NCBI RefSeq assembly: GCF_964355755.1
Contig: NC_092677.1
Location: forward strand, 12,112,601-12,176,600
Length of the DNA: 64,000 nt
Source: Antedon mediterranea
Lineage: Eukaryota; Echinodermata; Crinoidea; Comatulida; Antedonidae
Reading direction: 5' to 3'
Shown: positions 1-10,969 of the stretch, one piece after another
How the letters are laid out: each line of letters starts with the position of its first letter
Numbering within the stretch: the first letter of the stretch is position 1
Translations under genes and position numbers: made by a program
The notes under the pieces: generated by a model
Told to the model about the DNA's origin: nothing
The model's input: the letters and a program-made list of their open reading frames with translations, nothing else
The model's database searches: none

Positions 1-61
1 TATCTTAATAAGCAACTTCAAAGAATCTGAAACCTGATTATAAAAAAATTAACAGAATTAC

Positions 62-400
62 CTCCTTCGTTTAGAACAATACTGTGTACAGTTGTACTTT
101 GGCCATTCATTTCCAGACGGCAGTTATACTCTCCACCTCGAGGTAGATTAGGGTTTATTGTGAGTTTTCTTTGATATTGATATGGAAAGGTTGCTATTGT
201 ATCATCGGGAAGGTCAGAATTTTGTCCATTTGATGAAGATGGTAAGATTTCAAGGTCTTTTGTGCTATAACTTGTTAATGATAGTAAGGTACCAATGAAG
301 ACATTGCTTGAATCTCTACTCAAAATGTAACACCTCATTATATTGTGTATTTCGTTGTTGAGTTCTGGATTGGTCAATATTACTAAGTTCAATGGTCTAT
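62..400 (-). CDS. Gene A exon: Ig-like domain
   Basis: 339 nt, phase 1-1, 113 residues. Acceptor TTTTTTCAG before 400 and donor GTAATT after 62. An early Cys (MRCYIL) and a late G-E-Y-N-C motif match the two Ig-fold cysteines. The usual core Trp is not obvious, so this may be a divergent I- or V-set fold. Last gene A exon in the window. Confidence 0.65.
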
Positions 401-982
401 CTGAAAAAACAAACAATATAAAATTAATGAATGTTTATGAGTTGAATAGTGAGAATAGAGTTTAAAGATTTGTTCTATTTAACGAGGTGGAGCTGGGTTA
501 AATAGAACAGGTCATCTTCAAGGTTAAAAATAGACATATTATAAGAACTCAATCACAGCTCGAAAAGTGGTCCATCACGGAGAAGGACCAACCAATAAGG
601 CTGCATTAATGGACCAATCAGATACGTCCGTTTGAAGCCCCACCCATGCAGTCATCACGCATTGCATTGTAGCATGTTAAGGGCATCAACCCTAGAATAT
701 ATTCTTATACGATCCATATATGCAAAAATTGAAGTTTTTTACCAAGAAATTATTTATTTTATTGCCATTCACAATAGAGTTAATTTTTAAAAAAGTTATT
801 AAAACAAGCATGAATGTGCGATACTCGGGGTATAGCAAAAGAAGCTGTAATGACGTCATAAGAAGGGATGTAACGTCACATACACCTCATTAACCTCGCT
901 ACCAAATACGTATATATTCCGAAAAGTTACGTCACATAACCGGAAATGGCATACTTTTTATTTATTTTGTTTTAAATACCTG

Positions 983-1213
983 GTGGGGTTTGGGGACTGC
1001 AGCACAGTTTATGACAGTATTTTAATAAATACCCGTCACAATGATCGGTTGTGCTTCTGCCATCAAGCATCAAGGACACAGGCTTTTCATTCAATAGCCA
1101 TCAGATTACCCCATGTCTGGGACCAACTTCCGAAATCATTGACAGATGCTGCAGTCCTAGAAAGCCCATCAGCCTTCATTAGAAAAGTTCACATTCATTG
1201 TGTTTCGCTTTAA
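983..1213 (+). pseudogene. LINE reverse-transcriptase C-terminal relic
   Basis: The 76-codon frame ends in a stop and reads ...IRLPHVWDQLPKSLTDA... This matches the tail of CR1/L2-type ORF2 proteins, where an R-x-W-N/D-x-L-P stretch precedes the C-terminus. Upstream coding sequence is absent, so it is a 5'-truncated copy in a gene A intron. Confidence 0.5.
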
Positions 1214-1279
1214 CTGTCTTTTTTGTGTAAACCGTCTTGTTGGGTCAACCGGCTCAGCTGCAATGATTAGGTCCATTTG

Positions 1280-1362
1280 AGGCTTAGGGAGTGGAGCACT
1301 AGGTCAGGATTGAACCCTGGATCTTGGGATTGGAAGGTTAACCACCAAGCTACAGCTCCACT
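1280..1362 (-). repeat. tRNA-derived SINE head
   Basis: On the minus strand, an A-box-like TAGCTTGGTGG (about 1341-1352) is followed by a B-box GGTTCAATCC (about 1307-1318). The spacing resembles a Pol III tRNA promoter. Similar heads occur at 2141-2222, 26620-26715 and 30086-30180, so this is a repeat family and not a tRNA gene. Confidence 0.6.
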
Positions 1363-1459
1363 GCATTAGTAAAATATTTAGGAACAAATTGATAAAATTG
1401 ATCTTGATTTCTAGATAATTTTTTGCTATGTTTGTAATCATATGGGAAAAAAAGCTTAC

Positions 1460-1504
1460 CATAAACTATAGACACATCAGTTGGATCCTGTTTGAGGTAG
1501 GGTG
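1460..1504 (-). CDS. Gene A linker microexon (15 aa)
   Basis: 45 nt, phase 1-1, between acceptor CTTTTTTAG and donor GTAAGC. Reads (x)PYLKQDPTDVSIVY(G). Probably the hinge between the lectin and Ig modules. The call rests on splice signals and phase only. Confidence 0.5.
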
Positions 1505-2140
1505 CTAAAAAAGAAATTCAGAAGTTTAGAAATTACATTTATTCAGAAATTTAAGAGATTATATTGGGAATTTAACTACTTCAGGAAAAAGAAATGTTTG
1601 AATTTTTATTTAATGTCTTCTATTTTTCAATTTAACCGAGTACATACACAACATATAGTACCTCTATACCTTTAAACTTAATGTGAAAATGTGGCATAAG
1701 GCACAATTCTTCTTCATCTTCAAGATTCGAGTTAAGTATGAATAAAGTCAATATAAGTAAAATCTTTAAGAAATGAAGTACCATGGATATTATAATATCC
1801 CTACAGCTACACAGCAACAACACCTAACTATCAATAATGATATTGCAATTTGAAATCAATAAGTACAAACAATACAACCTTCATAGACATATTGTATGAG
1901 TAATTTGATTGGACATTAAGGGTCACATGATATTTATTACTTGGTATATGCTGTAATAAGAAATGTAAATAATAATGAAGAATCGGTTTGTTTATCATTT
2001 TTGTTTACATTTTTTTCTTTACCATATTTCATATATCATTAGGGATCTTCAGAGGTTCACAAGACAAACACAAGATGCTCTACATAAAAAAAGTCTTATT
2101 ACAAGTCTTTGGGAGTGGAGTTGTAATTTTGTCCTTAGAA

Positions 2141-2222
2141 AAATCCTGACATGTGACGGGACTTGAACCCAGGACCCTTGGAGTGGTAGCCAAGCATCAT
2201 AACCACCAAGCTACAACTCCAT
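2141..2222 (-). repeat. tRNA-derived SINE head
   Basis: Minus strand shows GTAGCTTGGTGGTTA (A box) and GGGTTCAAGTCCC (B box), with a near tRNA-length interval. Same family as 1280-1362. Confidence 0.6.
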
Positions 2223-2251
2223 TAAGATTAAGAATCATTTAATCAAATGAC

Positions 2252-2371
2252 AAGGTCTGTCTACACTATCAAACTTTATAGAACAAAAAATGTGATGTGC
2301 TCATTTATGGTGATGATGTGATGACCACTATCATTTTTGGAAATATCACTACCATATGGGCACATCTAGCT
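2252..2371. repeat. MITE copy, family with TIR tctacactatcaaac
   Basis: Starts with aaggtctgtctacactatcaa and ends near gggcacatct. Divergent, right end eroded. Compare the complete copy at 39388-39530. Confidence 0.55.
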
Positions 2372-2494
2372 TAATGAACAGTATTTATCTGTTTTTGTAT
2401 ATCTCAGAGCAAACTATGTATATTTTATATGCAAATGACAATAAATAGAAATAAACTGATAATAAACAATAATAATACTAATAATATGCTTTAC

Positions 2495-2611
2495 CATATT
2501 CACAGCATATATGTTTTGGAAATGTACAAGGATAGTCATTAAACCATGCTACATGGTTTTCAATACAATTTTCATTACCACCAGCATTATTTGGTTCACC
2601 ACTTCCAAAAG
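2495..2611 (-). CDS. Gene A exon: C-type lectin, C-terminal half
   Basis: 117 nt, phase 1-1. Reads FGSGEPNNAGGNENC...WFNDYPC...HICCEYG. It holds an EPN-type sugar-binding motif (EPN favours mannose-type ligands in this family), the W-N-D calcium-site motif and the closing cysteines. Continues from 3051-3302 in frame. Confidence 0.85.
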
Positions 2612-3050
2612 CTGAGAATTCAATAATATATGATATTAATAATGATATGAAAAGTAGCAAATCAATTGCACTCTGACCTATTATTATGTCATTTGTGGCA
2701 CTTCAAAACTAGTCTGGTTGTAAATACATTTATTTTAAGGGATTAAAATTATTCTACTGTGGTTGCTGCAGTAACTACATCTGTTTGCAATAGTAGATGC
2801 TTTTAAGTTATTTAGTTATGAGGTAGTACTTGCAACAGTGTGAATAATTTTATTAAACAGGTTTAAGACAAAATGTAGTTACTCAGTTACCGTGCAGAAT
2901 AATTGTTACATGGTTCCTTTATTCAAACAATTTAGGACTGATTGAACCTTAAGGAAATTCTTGTTTGGGAGTTTATAATTATTAATAATAAAAAAAAAAA
3001 TCAACCTTTGACAAATTTATATACAAAATAAAGAAAATCATAGTTCTCAC

Positions 3051-3302
3051 GTGTATAATCACTCCATGGACTATAATCAACCATCCATTCAAAGAAGCCT
3101 TCAATATTTCTATCATGCAATGCGATGAAAAAACGTGCATTTATTTGAGAATAAACAAATGTCTGCTCTTCTGCATTGTTAATTACAACCAAGCCGGCAT
3201 CAAGTTCATTGCATATGTTCTCCCCGTCAGTGTAGATTTCAACACCATTGTGTACATAATAACAGGAATCTTCATAGAGTAGCCAACCATCATCACATTC
3301 AA
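3051..3302 (-). CDS. Gene A exon: C-type lectin, N-terminal half
   Basis: 252 nt, phase 1-1, acceptor TTTTCCTAG. Begins ECDDGWLLYEDSCYY and ends GFFEWMVDYSPWSDYT, the standard CLECT start and W-D-W core. Donor GTGAGA lies inside the open frame and the join gives ...SDYT-P-FGSGEPNN.... With 2495-2611 it makes a full domain with EPN and WND, so calcium-dependent sugar binding is plausible. Confidence 0.85.
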
Positions 3303-3843
3303 CTAGGAAAATAAAGATTACTATTAGGAGCTTTAAGGTGTGCGATGACCTATGACCTAGGAACTAGATACGTTATATTATTTCATTGTTTCTCTTGATT
3401 CGTCGACAACGTTTTAAGAAACTCTAGGATCAGACACCAACCAACAACACAATATGCATAGGCCCTGGGTTGAATTTCTCCATTTATTATAATTGTAATG
3501 TATTCGTTATTTTTAAATTTTGTTTATTCAAATCTTTTTGTAAAATAAACAAGACAACCGATGTGTTGATTCCTATTTTAGGCAATGCTACCATAAATAT
3601 TTACATATCAGACACTACTATAGCCATAGCACTAGTATTCTGAATATATATATATAAAATATATTAAAATATTGTGATAGCAACATGAACCAACAACCAA
3701 TTGTATGTTTAAAAAGTAAAAAAAACACATTTAAATGTGTTTTTTTTTCAAATGAATATAGAGGCATGTCATGTGATGAGTAGATGTAAAAACACTTTTC
3801 CCATCCATTGACAACAAACAAAAAGTTTATAAAATTATATTAC

Positions 3844-3882
3844 CACAAACTGGATTAGTTGCATTTTCCATTTCTGATATAT
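3844..3882 (-). CDS. Gene A linker microexon (13 aa)
   Basis: 39 nt, phase 1-1, reads (x)ISEMENATNPVC(G) followed by donor GTAATATAATT. Matches the 39-nt microexons at 25073-25111 and 26924-26962 in length, core (E-M-x-N...C-G) and first intron bases. Confidence 0.55.
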
Positions 3883-4375
3883 CTAAACATAATCAAAAAA
3901 TAGTTTATTAATCATAAGCTCTTTTAAATAGTCCACCAAGTTGCAAGTTTTTTTGTATCATGCCATGATCAAATGAATGAAGCATGAGAGTTTAGTGACA
4001 CAGACAGGTCTTTAACTGATTCCAAATCATTGCTCCATCTCACTTACTGGTAAAGTCAAAGAAATGTGACAATTAAAAAGAGGCCATGTTATTCTAATTA
4101 CACACATGACAAGATAAGTTTTTGAGAAACAAACATTGTTTATTGTGATTTAAGTGGCTTTTGTAATATAATTATAACAATACTATATTATTATAAAACC
4201 AAAGGCAAATTACTGAAAAATGACAATACTGTAGGCATCAGTGGCTGGATCTCAATGAAGATAATTGTATAGGAGTATTTTAAATGGTGTAACACAGTAA
4301 TACAAATTAATTAAATTTTTTATATTTTCTGTATATTTTATATTCATTTTTAACTTGTATTAAGTTGTATGTTAC

Positions 4376-4460
4376 AGGGATTGCGGACACAAATGTGTTA
4401 TGGTGCTCTGTTGCTGTCGCAATCCCTGGACCGCTTGTTGTCGAATAAAGAAATGAAATG
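4376..4460 (+). repeat. LINE 3' end with stem-loop and aataaag tail
   Basis: cagggattgcggaca pairs with tgtcgcaatccctg and is followed by an A-rich ATG-repeat tail. This is typical of the conserved 3' hairpin of CR1/L2-like retrotransposons. It lies inside the Penelope-like repeat at 4198-4571. Confidence 0.45.
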
Positions 4461-4524
4461 AAAAAATGAAATACAAAATAAAATAAGCAAAGAGGTAAAT
4501 CAAAACGTAAAACATCCAGAAAAA

Positions 4525-4561
4525 TTAGCAGAGCTTTTGGGCAACACTAGCCCTTCATCAG
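4525..4561 (-). ncRNA. Degenerate hammerhead-ribozyme-like core
   Basis: Minus strand CTGATGA, stem II GGGC/GCCC, then AAAA where the conserved GAAA should be. The mutation predicts an inactive copy. Compare 9616-9652. Confidence 0.35.
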
Positions 4562-4623
4562 TGCAATACTGAATTATAATGCATAATGATGAATGATTGT
4601 CCAACAATTTGTTTCTTACTTAC

Positions 4624-4762
4624 CTACACACCCGAGAATTTCAAATCGCATACTAATATAGCTGTTCCAAGTGAGCGGAAGAATACGGATAAATTGAGCA
4701 TAGATAGCACGTGGAAACATATTAGTCACTGCAGTACTGGTGTCTGAGTTTCCAGTGAACAC
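4624..4762 (-). CDS. Gene A exon: F5/8C domain 4, C-terminal half
   Basis: 139 nt, phase 0 to 1. Reads VFTGNSDTSTAVTNMF...FIRILPLTWNSYISMRFE...GC, the typical discoidin end: V-F-x-G-N, the I-R-I strand and the closing L-G-C. Pairs with 5032-5348. Confidence 0.9.
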
Positions 4763-5031
4763 CTAAATAGATAGCAAATATAACAAAATAACAGGTCACT
4801 AAGAAAATTACCATGCTTATTCAAATTATATTTATCTATTGTAGGATACAAAAATATTAGAGCACCAACACCTATAGTTTTAACCATAAACGCAAAAAAT
4901 AATTTGTTTGTCTTATAGTATAGCTCAAACATACTTGACATGTTATGCCATTTAAACCAAACGCTAGATGGTAAATGGTTAACTGCAATACAAAGGCAAG
5001 TCCAAAGCAAAAGAACAACATAAAGGCTTAC

Positions 5032-5348
5032 CATGACATCACAGCTGTCATCAACAAATATATCAAAGTTGACACCATCCAGACTAGAAGAAATATGGAA
5101 GGTTTTGACATATTGAATACTATTACGTCTGCCTTGCGTGATTACACCAGTTATTTGTTTCATGCCACTAAGATCCGTCTGTATCCATTGTTCCTGGTCA
5201 AGAGATGCAGCTGACCAGGAACCACCTCCTTCTTGAGAGTTAAGTCTAGAATATTGCACTGATAATGATGCCGAGTATTGACTTGATACTGTAATTTGTT
5301 CTACGGGAATCGTGCCATCTTCTATTCCAAGTTGACTAGGACATGGTG
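5032..5348 (-). CDS. Gene A exon: F5/8C domain 4, N-terminal half
   Basis: 317 nt, phase 1 to 0. Begins CPSQLGIEDGTIPVEQIT and contains SAASLDQEQWIQTDLSGMKQ and ITGVITQGR, the hallmark W-I-Q-x-D-L and V-x-T-Q-G-R strands. With 4624-4762 it makes a 152-residue domain of family length. Confidence 0.9.
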
Positions 5349-5653
5349 CTGAAAGAATAATGTTTAGTATTAAAATCGGACTTCTGTTGGGAAAAGGTTT
5401 CTATTGTGTAAAGTGTAATTAATACAGGTTTTGGTGAGTGGTTTTTTGGCGAATTTTCATCTTTAAAAATGTTCATTCATTTGGCCCAAAAGCACAGGTG
5501 TTTCATACATACAACTACAGACGGCAAGTCTAGTGGACTGTAACTGAAAGGGATAAGTGAGAAAGATCAATCAATCAATCAATCATAATTATATTTTCAA
5601 AAATATTTGAGATTATTATTTTCAGATGGGTAATATAAATTTAAAAACACTAC

Positions 5654-5767
5654 CTTGTATCTCACAGTTTTCTCCTGTGAACCCACTTTGACATATACAG
5701 GTAAAACCTCCGAAAATTTGGCTACACTCAGCAGAATTTTGACATGGGTTTGGATCACAATAATTCA
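5654..5767 (-). CDS. Gene A exon: EGF-like domain
   Basis: 114 nt, phase 1-1, 38 residues with six cysteines in EGF spacing (NYCDPNPCQNSAEC...GFTCICQSGFTGENC). Lies between F5/8C domains 3 and 4. Confidence 0.9.
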
Positions 5768-5985
5768 CTGAAATAAAAAAATTAAACAATTATATTATTC
5801 ATTTTAAATAAATTAAATTATGTACACAATATTATTTGTTTTAAAAAACTATGTTGGATAAAGAAAATTAATAGACAAACTTTTTGAGTCAAATAAATAA
5901 ACTTGATTATTAAAACACAAAATATAATGTTAAAAAAAATGTTTAATGTATTATTACTGGTCCTCAAGTTTAACTGGAAACTGAG

Positions 5986-6373
5986 GGAATTCGGATTAGG
6001 CCCTCCACGGACCCACGGCAGCCAGCAGTGCAGAGCCTACCAGATCAGCAAACCGGGAGACGATCCCCTAATCTTTTCGAATAGTGTACCAAGTTCTTTA
6101 ACGTGCGCTGTTAAGTACACAGGACCAACGGCTTTACATCCCATCCGAAGGATGAGGCAATGAGAGTAAAGCATGTTGCCTAAGGATGCAATTAGTATGG
6201 TACTCGAACCCATGCCTATCACATGCTAGTCCGATATTACCATCACTCTCTGGTGTATATACAGCACCCGCCACTATTTCTAGCCGGTCTCCCATCCAGA
6301 ACGCAACCGGGCCCAACGTTGCTTAACTTTGGTGGTCTGACGAGAACCGGTGTTTTAACGCAGTACGGCCGTA
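5986..6373 (-). repeat. 5S rRNA-derived SINE (SINE3 type)
   Basis: The minus strand from 6373 begins TACGGCCGTAC and continues with AGTTAAGCAACGTTGGGCC and GGATGGGAGACCG, matching the 5S rRNA box A, intermediate element and box C. The body (about 6000-6220) carries the CATCCGAAGGATG-type motif seen in many invertebrate SINEs. It is a retroposon, not a 5S gene: it differs from 5S throughout and carries a non-5S body. Confidence 0.75.
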
Positions 6374-6996
6374 TATGATTTTTTAATACATAATTTTAAT
6401 GTTAATCCTTATATTCACAGGAGTAGAAATTTTGTTTTGGTTTTATATATATTAAGATATACAGTACAAGATTCATTAGGTCCAGAACTTAAATTTATGA
6501 CAAATCTTTGTGTTTAAAGGGTCTTTCACACCAAATCAAATCAAACGTCAATGTTTTGTTTTCACGTGGCTACACGCATATCGATTGGTGCATAGCCGCG
6601 TGGAGCTTTACTCAGGTATGTCAGTTTTGTCATACTATACATAAAAAATCACGACATAATTATCATATCTATCATAAGTTTAGCATGATAAAGGGAAACC
6701 GATCCTGAACTTTATGCAGAGGTCGTGTATTGTATAACATTTTGGTGAAGATTGTATTATTTGAATTTGAAAGTCAAATGCTGATTGGTTAATTCTATCT
6801 TTATCACGTTAAAATGGGTTAATCACGTTTCTCCAGCATGTTATGGTGATTACGTTATTTGATAATTTTAGATTCACAAACAATGACAGGCTTGATCATA
6901 ATCAGTAAGCATGATCAATGGTGAATGTGAACCCACCATGATAAACTTACTACACTAATTACAGTAAGTAACAATATTGTATATGAATTGGCCTAC

Positions 6997-7135
6997 CTGG
7001 ACATCCAAGAATATCAAATCTAATGCATGTATAACCAACATATGATCGGGGATTGATACGGATAACTCGAGCATAAATAGGATTAGGAAACAAGGTGGTT
7101 TTAGCTGTGTTCCAGTTTACATTACCATCAAATGT
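6997..7135 (-). CDS. Gene A exon: F5/8C domain 3, C-terminal half
   Basis: 139 nt, phase 0 to 1. Reads TFDGNVNWNTAKTTLF...ARVIRINPRSYVGYTCIRFD...GC. Pairs with 7875-8179. Confidence 0.9.
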
Positions 7136-7213
7136 CTAGAAAGAAATGAATATCCTACCTTAATTATTTTGCTAACATTCAAAATAGGGAAATGTAAAAT
7201 GACTGAATGAATT

Positions 7214-7653
7214 AAGCTCTGTCTACACTATCAAACTAGTTTGACAAAAAAAGTGTAATGTGCCCAAATATGGAAGTGATATGCCCAAACATGGTAGTGA
7301 TATGACATCATCATGTCCATATATGGGCACATCACAAATTACAGATGCAAATTAATAAATCAAACCTTTGAGCAAATCTAGGGTTGGTTTAATTTGTTTA
7401 CAGCTTTGCCTAGAAACGTACAATTTTTTGATGAATGTGAAATACACAGAAAACAACTATAACTGATTTTTTCAACTCACTAAAGACTGTGACTAAAAGT
7501 GTGACGTGGCCAAATATGGTAATGATATGCTCAAATATGGTAGTGATATGCTCAAATATGGTAGTGATATGGCATCACCTCCATGATCATGTCCATATAT
7601 GGGTGCATCACATTTTTGTTGTCACATAAAGTTTGATAGTGTAGACAGGGCAT
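7214..7653. repeat. Two adjacent MITE copies with a ~20-bp internal minisatellite
   Basis: Copy one (7214 to about 7336) has the left TIR aagctctgtctacactatcaaac and is right-truncated. Copy two (about 7490-7653) ends gtttgatagtgtagacaggg. Inside, caaatatggtagtgatatg is repeated, three times in copy two. Confidence 0.65.
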
Positions 7654-7874
7654 AAGTTTATAAAAAAAATTATAAAAAAGTTTATCCACCTCGCTTTTGG
7701 ATGCGTATAACATTTATGAGTACATAAAATAAGCAATGGGATTCATGGCAATGATTGTTGCCAATAATAGGTGCCAATAAAGGTATATTTTTACATATTT
7801 GATCTGACCTGCAAAGGGAAAACAATTTAAACATTTTTACAGTCACGTTTAATATAATAAACAAAGTTACTTAC

Positions 7875-8179
7875 CAAAGCATTACAGCTGTCATCCAAAT
7901 ATAAATCAAAGTTACTACCATCCAGACTATATAAAATATGGTAGGTTGTGACATATTGATTATGTCGGCCTTGCGTGATTACACCATTTACTTGTGTGAT
8001 CTCACCAAGATCTACCTGTATCCATTGATCTTGGTTATTATGTTGCGCACACCATGAATTGCTTTGAGAGTTAAGTCTAGAATATTGCACTGATAATGCT
8101 GCCGAGTGTTGACTTGATACTGTAATTTGTTCTATGGGAACAGTGCCATCTTCTATTCCAAGTTGACTGGAACAAGTAC
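7875..8179 (-). CDS. Gene A exon: F5/8C domain 3, N-terminal half
   Basis: 305 nt, phase 1 to 0. Begins TCSSQLGIEDGTVPIEQITV and contains NQDQWIQVDLGEITQVNGVI and TQGRHNQYV. A close sister of domain 4. Domain length with 6997-7135 is 148 residues. Confidence 0.9.
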
Positions 8180-8526
8180 CTATAAACATTTATAACACAA
8201 AAAATATATTCACAATGAATGATATAATAGTATTCTCTTAGGGATTCCATGTCAAACTATTCTCTTTATTTTTTTCAAGCTTGACTATTTTTCTATTTTA
8301 CAAAACATAGCAAGGTGTCCTTTCATTTTTAACCCATACAACTTTAGAACCCTATCAAGTCAGAAAAACCTGTGTGAATGCACAGAATGGCTGTAAAATT
8401 GATGAAAGATGCGTACAAAAACCTTCTATTTACTACATACTTTTTTTATAGCATGGAGAAATGATTATTGTAAGTTGAGAGCTTTTAGGATAGCTAAATA
8501 TCTCAGATGATTTTATATATAACTAC

Positions 8527-8665
8527 CTGAACATCCAAGAATTTCAAACCTCATGCTGATATAGTCAAACCATGTGAGTGGGTTAATGCGAATAAATTGA
8601 GTGTAGATAGGACGTGGAAATGTATTGTTCACTACAGTGGTTATGTCCGAGTTTGCGGTGAATAC
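8527..8665 (-). CDS. Gene A exon: F5/8C domain 2, C-terminal half
   Basis: 139 nt, phase 0 to 1. Reads VFTANSDITTVVNNTF...TQFIRINPLTWFDYISMRFE...GC. Pairs with 8891-9213. Confidence 0.9.
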
Positions 8666-8890
8666 CTAAAAAGAAAATGTTATGTATAAATTTTAGCACG
8701 TTTTTTTCAGTATAACATAACTACTGGTAATTGGAAACTATTTCTGCTTTGAAGCTACTTCTACCACAATTGTTGGTATTTTAGAAGAAAATCTATAAAT
8801 AATAATAATAATAATAAGAGGACCTAAATAAAAAAAAGAATTATTTTAATAATTAAATTATTTATTTGGACAAATAAAATGTTGACTTAC

Positions 8891-9213
8891 AACAGCATTA
8901 CAGTTAGTATCGTCATATAACTCAAAGTTAACACCATCCATGCTGTAAGAAATATGGAAGGTTTTGACATATTGATTAAAACCGTGCCGACCTTGAGTCA
9001 TTACGCCAGTTATTTGTTTTGTGTCACCAAGATCTGTCTGTATCCATTGATCCTGGTCGAGAGATGCAGATGACCAGGAACCACCTCCTTCTTGAGAGTT
9101 AAGTCTGGAATATTCAACCTCTAAAGATGGCGAGTGTACACTTGATACTGTAATATTTTCTATAGGAATTGTGCCATCCTCTATTCCAAGTTGATCGAGA
9201 CAAACATCGGGAA
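8891..9213 (-). CDS. Gene A exon: F5/8C domain 2, N-terminal half
   Basis: 323 nt, phase 1 to 0. Begins PDVCLDQLGIEDGTIPIENI and contains DQDQWIQTDLGDTKQITGV, an ITGVMTQGRHG strand and the phase-0 end at N-A-V. Very similar to domain 4, so this pair looks like a local duplication. Confidence 0.88.
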
Positions 9214-9489
9214 CTTTGTAATAATAAATAAATTATAGTTAAGAAAAAAACACTGAAGATATGATATCAAACAACAAATGTTCAATCAAATTTACATTTC
9301 AATAAATTGTGAAATACAGAGTGACAGAGGGCGTACTATTTCAGATATCTCAAGATGTTAATAAGCTTTGACTTCAATCACATATTTTTTTTGATTGCAA
9401 TAAAGCTTAATTGAATAATTCAATAATGAATTGGATATAAAGTTTGTTGTACACCACGTATAGTATAGTATATATATATATATATATAT

Positions 9490-9660
9490 AAATCCAAAGG
9501 CAAATTACTGAAAAAAATGACAATGCTGTGGGTATCAGTGGCTGGATCTCAATGGAGATACAAAAATAAAAAGCGAAAAGCTAAATCAAAACGATAAAGT
9601 AAACAGCCAGAAAAGTTAGCAGAGCTTTCGGGCAACACTAGCCCTTCATCAGTGCAAGTG
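9490..9660 (-). repeat. Penelope-like repeat flanked by (TA)n
   Basis: Contains aaggcaaattactgaaaaa, tggctggatctcaatgga and a minus-strand hammerhead-like core. (TA)n tracts flank it (9466-9490 and 9661-9683). Matches 4198-4571 without that copy's insert. Confidence 0.55.
9616..9652 (-). ncRNA. Hammerhead-ribozyme-like core in repeat
   Basis: Minus strand gives CTGATGA (9652-9646), stem II GGGC/GCCC around TAGTGTT, GAAA (9629-9626), a short stem III GC-TCT-GC, then U-A at the predicted cleavage site. I could not build a convincing stem I beside it. Known Penelope-like elements carry such motifs. Confidence 0.4.
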
Positions 9661-9909
9661 ATATATATATATATATATATATAAATACATTAGGCAATGA
9701 ACATTAATTCGAAACCGCCCGGTGATATACTGAAATTGAATTAATTAATTTGAAACGATAAAGATGAGGAAATCTGTGAGAATATATATATACATATATA
9801 GTATATTCTCACATGAGGAAGACCAAAGATTGAAACTTCAAAACAAACTTTATATCAAGGAAATAAGAAAGTATTAACAACAAATGAACTGAGATAGCTG
9901 TTAATTAGC

Positions 9910-10230
9910 TTAAAGATATATTGTCCCACAAAAACATGAAAAATAAAGATTAATTGAATCAGACTTTGAATATGTTATATTGTAGTTTTAATCAAGGTAA
10001 TCACTTCAGTATAAAAAAAACCCTAAAAAAATGTTTTCACTTTTAAAATGACAAAATAAATGGTTAAACTCAACCAAAAACCCATTATCTGGCAGCCAAT
10101 TTTACAATTTTTTTGCTTTAAATTACAGTTATTTGGTCAAAGTGGATAACTATTATGTTACATTAAAATGGCATATTCAACAAAAATGTTGTTAAGAATT
10201 ACTTTTTCAGGAGAAACAATACATCTTTAA
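9910..10230. repeat. MITE, TIR ttaaagatgtattgtccc family
   Basis: Left end ttaaagatatattgtccc and right end ggagaaacaatacatctttaa are inverted copies. Related elements lie at 10970-11523 and 55362-55616. Confidence 0.6.
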
Positions 10231-10251
10231 TTAGGTTTGTTAAATAGTTAC

Positions 10252-10365
10252 CTTGTATCTGACAGGTATCCCCTGTAAACCAACTAGGACATGTACAAGT
10301 AAAACCTCCTTCTGTTGAGGTACACACGGCAGAATTTTGACAAGGGTTGGAACCACAAAAATTTA
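10252..10365 (-). CDS. Gene A exon: EGF-like domain
   Basis: 114 nt, phase 1-1. Six cysteines: NFCGSNPCQNSAVC...GFTCTCPSWFTGDTC. Last EGF before F5/8C domain 2. Closer to the exon at 5654 than to the 12 kb array. Confidence 0.9.
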
Positions 10366-10557
10366 CTGAAATTAAAAAACGTCAAACTTAAGCTTTCCTT
10401 TTTTAAATATGTTAACTTGCTGAAATATAACTAACTGCCCCTGCTGCTTACTTACAGAAAATACCATGTTTTTTGGGCAGGAACAGTATAAGCTTGATCC
10501 CTTCAAGTCACCATCCATCCCTTAACGTCTAGAGTATTTACAATTTTAGCAACTTAC

Positions 10558-10671
10558 CAGATGTTTCGCATATGTCTCCTTCATATCCACTTGTACATTG
10601 GCATGTAAAACTTGCTCCTGACTGGCTACACACGCCAGCATTCTGACATGGGTTTGGGCTGCATAGGTCAC
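10558..10671 (-). CDS. Gene A exon: EGF-like domain
   Basis: 114 nt, phase 1-1: [18 protein letters not shown]...[14 protein letters not shown]. Nearly identical to the 12 kb EGF array but separated from it by a 1.2 kb mosaic of repeats. Confidence 0.9.
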
Positions 10672-10740
10672 CTGAAAAATAAAACAAATAGATCAATTTT
10701 CTATGAACAGCAATAGACAACTATAATTACATTTTATTTA

Positions 10741-10955
10741 TTATGGGGTTTTCGCACAAGCATAAAACAATTACTTTAACGATATTTCCCAACATGCAAC
10801 ACGCAGGGTCCGACAACTTTGTAAACAAATTGAGCTGCGCATGCGCAAGCATTGTGGAAGACTTTAGTTATGTGCGTCGAGACCCTTATGTATGAAAAAT
10901 AGCGTCAATGATAAACGTTAACAGAAGGGTATAGAAACATGGAAGAATTATTACA
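10741..10955. repeat. Dispersed ~200-bp repeat
   Basis: Shares tttcccaacatgcaa, actttgtaaacaaat and gaaacatggaagaa with 52150-52349. Its right portion recurs at about 11780-11899. No TIR or coding capacity seen. Confidence 0.5.
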
Positions 10956-10969
10956 ATTCTGCAAAATAA

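Larger units (their letters stand above)
4198..4571 (-). repeat. Penelope-like repeat fragment split by a LINE 3' end
   Basis: Blocks 4198-4255 and 4490-4571 match consecutive parts of the repeat at 9490-9660. Between them (about 4256-4475) lies an insert ending in a hairpin and gttgtcgaataaagaaatg, like a CR1/L2 LINE 3' tail on the plus strand. The family core is hammerhead-like. Confidence 0.55.

Noticed and set aside
1280-1362. tRNA gene
   Set aside because: A and B boxes are present, but the cloverleaf is poor and at least three related copies occur in the window, so a SINE head is more likely.
1632-1823. 63-codon minus-strand frame with Glu run as an extra gene A exon
   Set aside because: No pyrimidine tract before a usable acceptor and no domain similarity.
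6000-6373. 5S rRNA gene on the minus strand
   Set aside because: Similarity to 5S is interrupted by substitutions and followed by a SINE body; no 5S tandem context.
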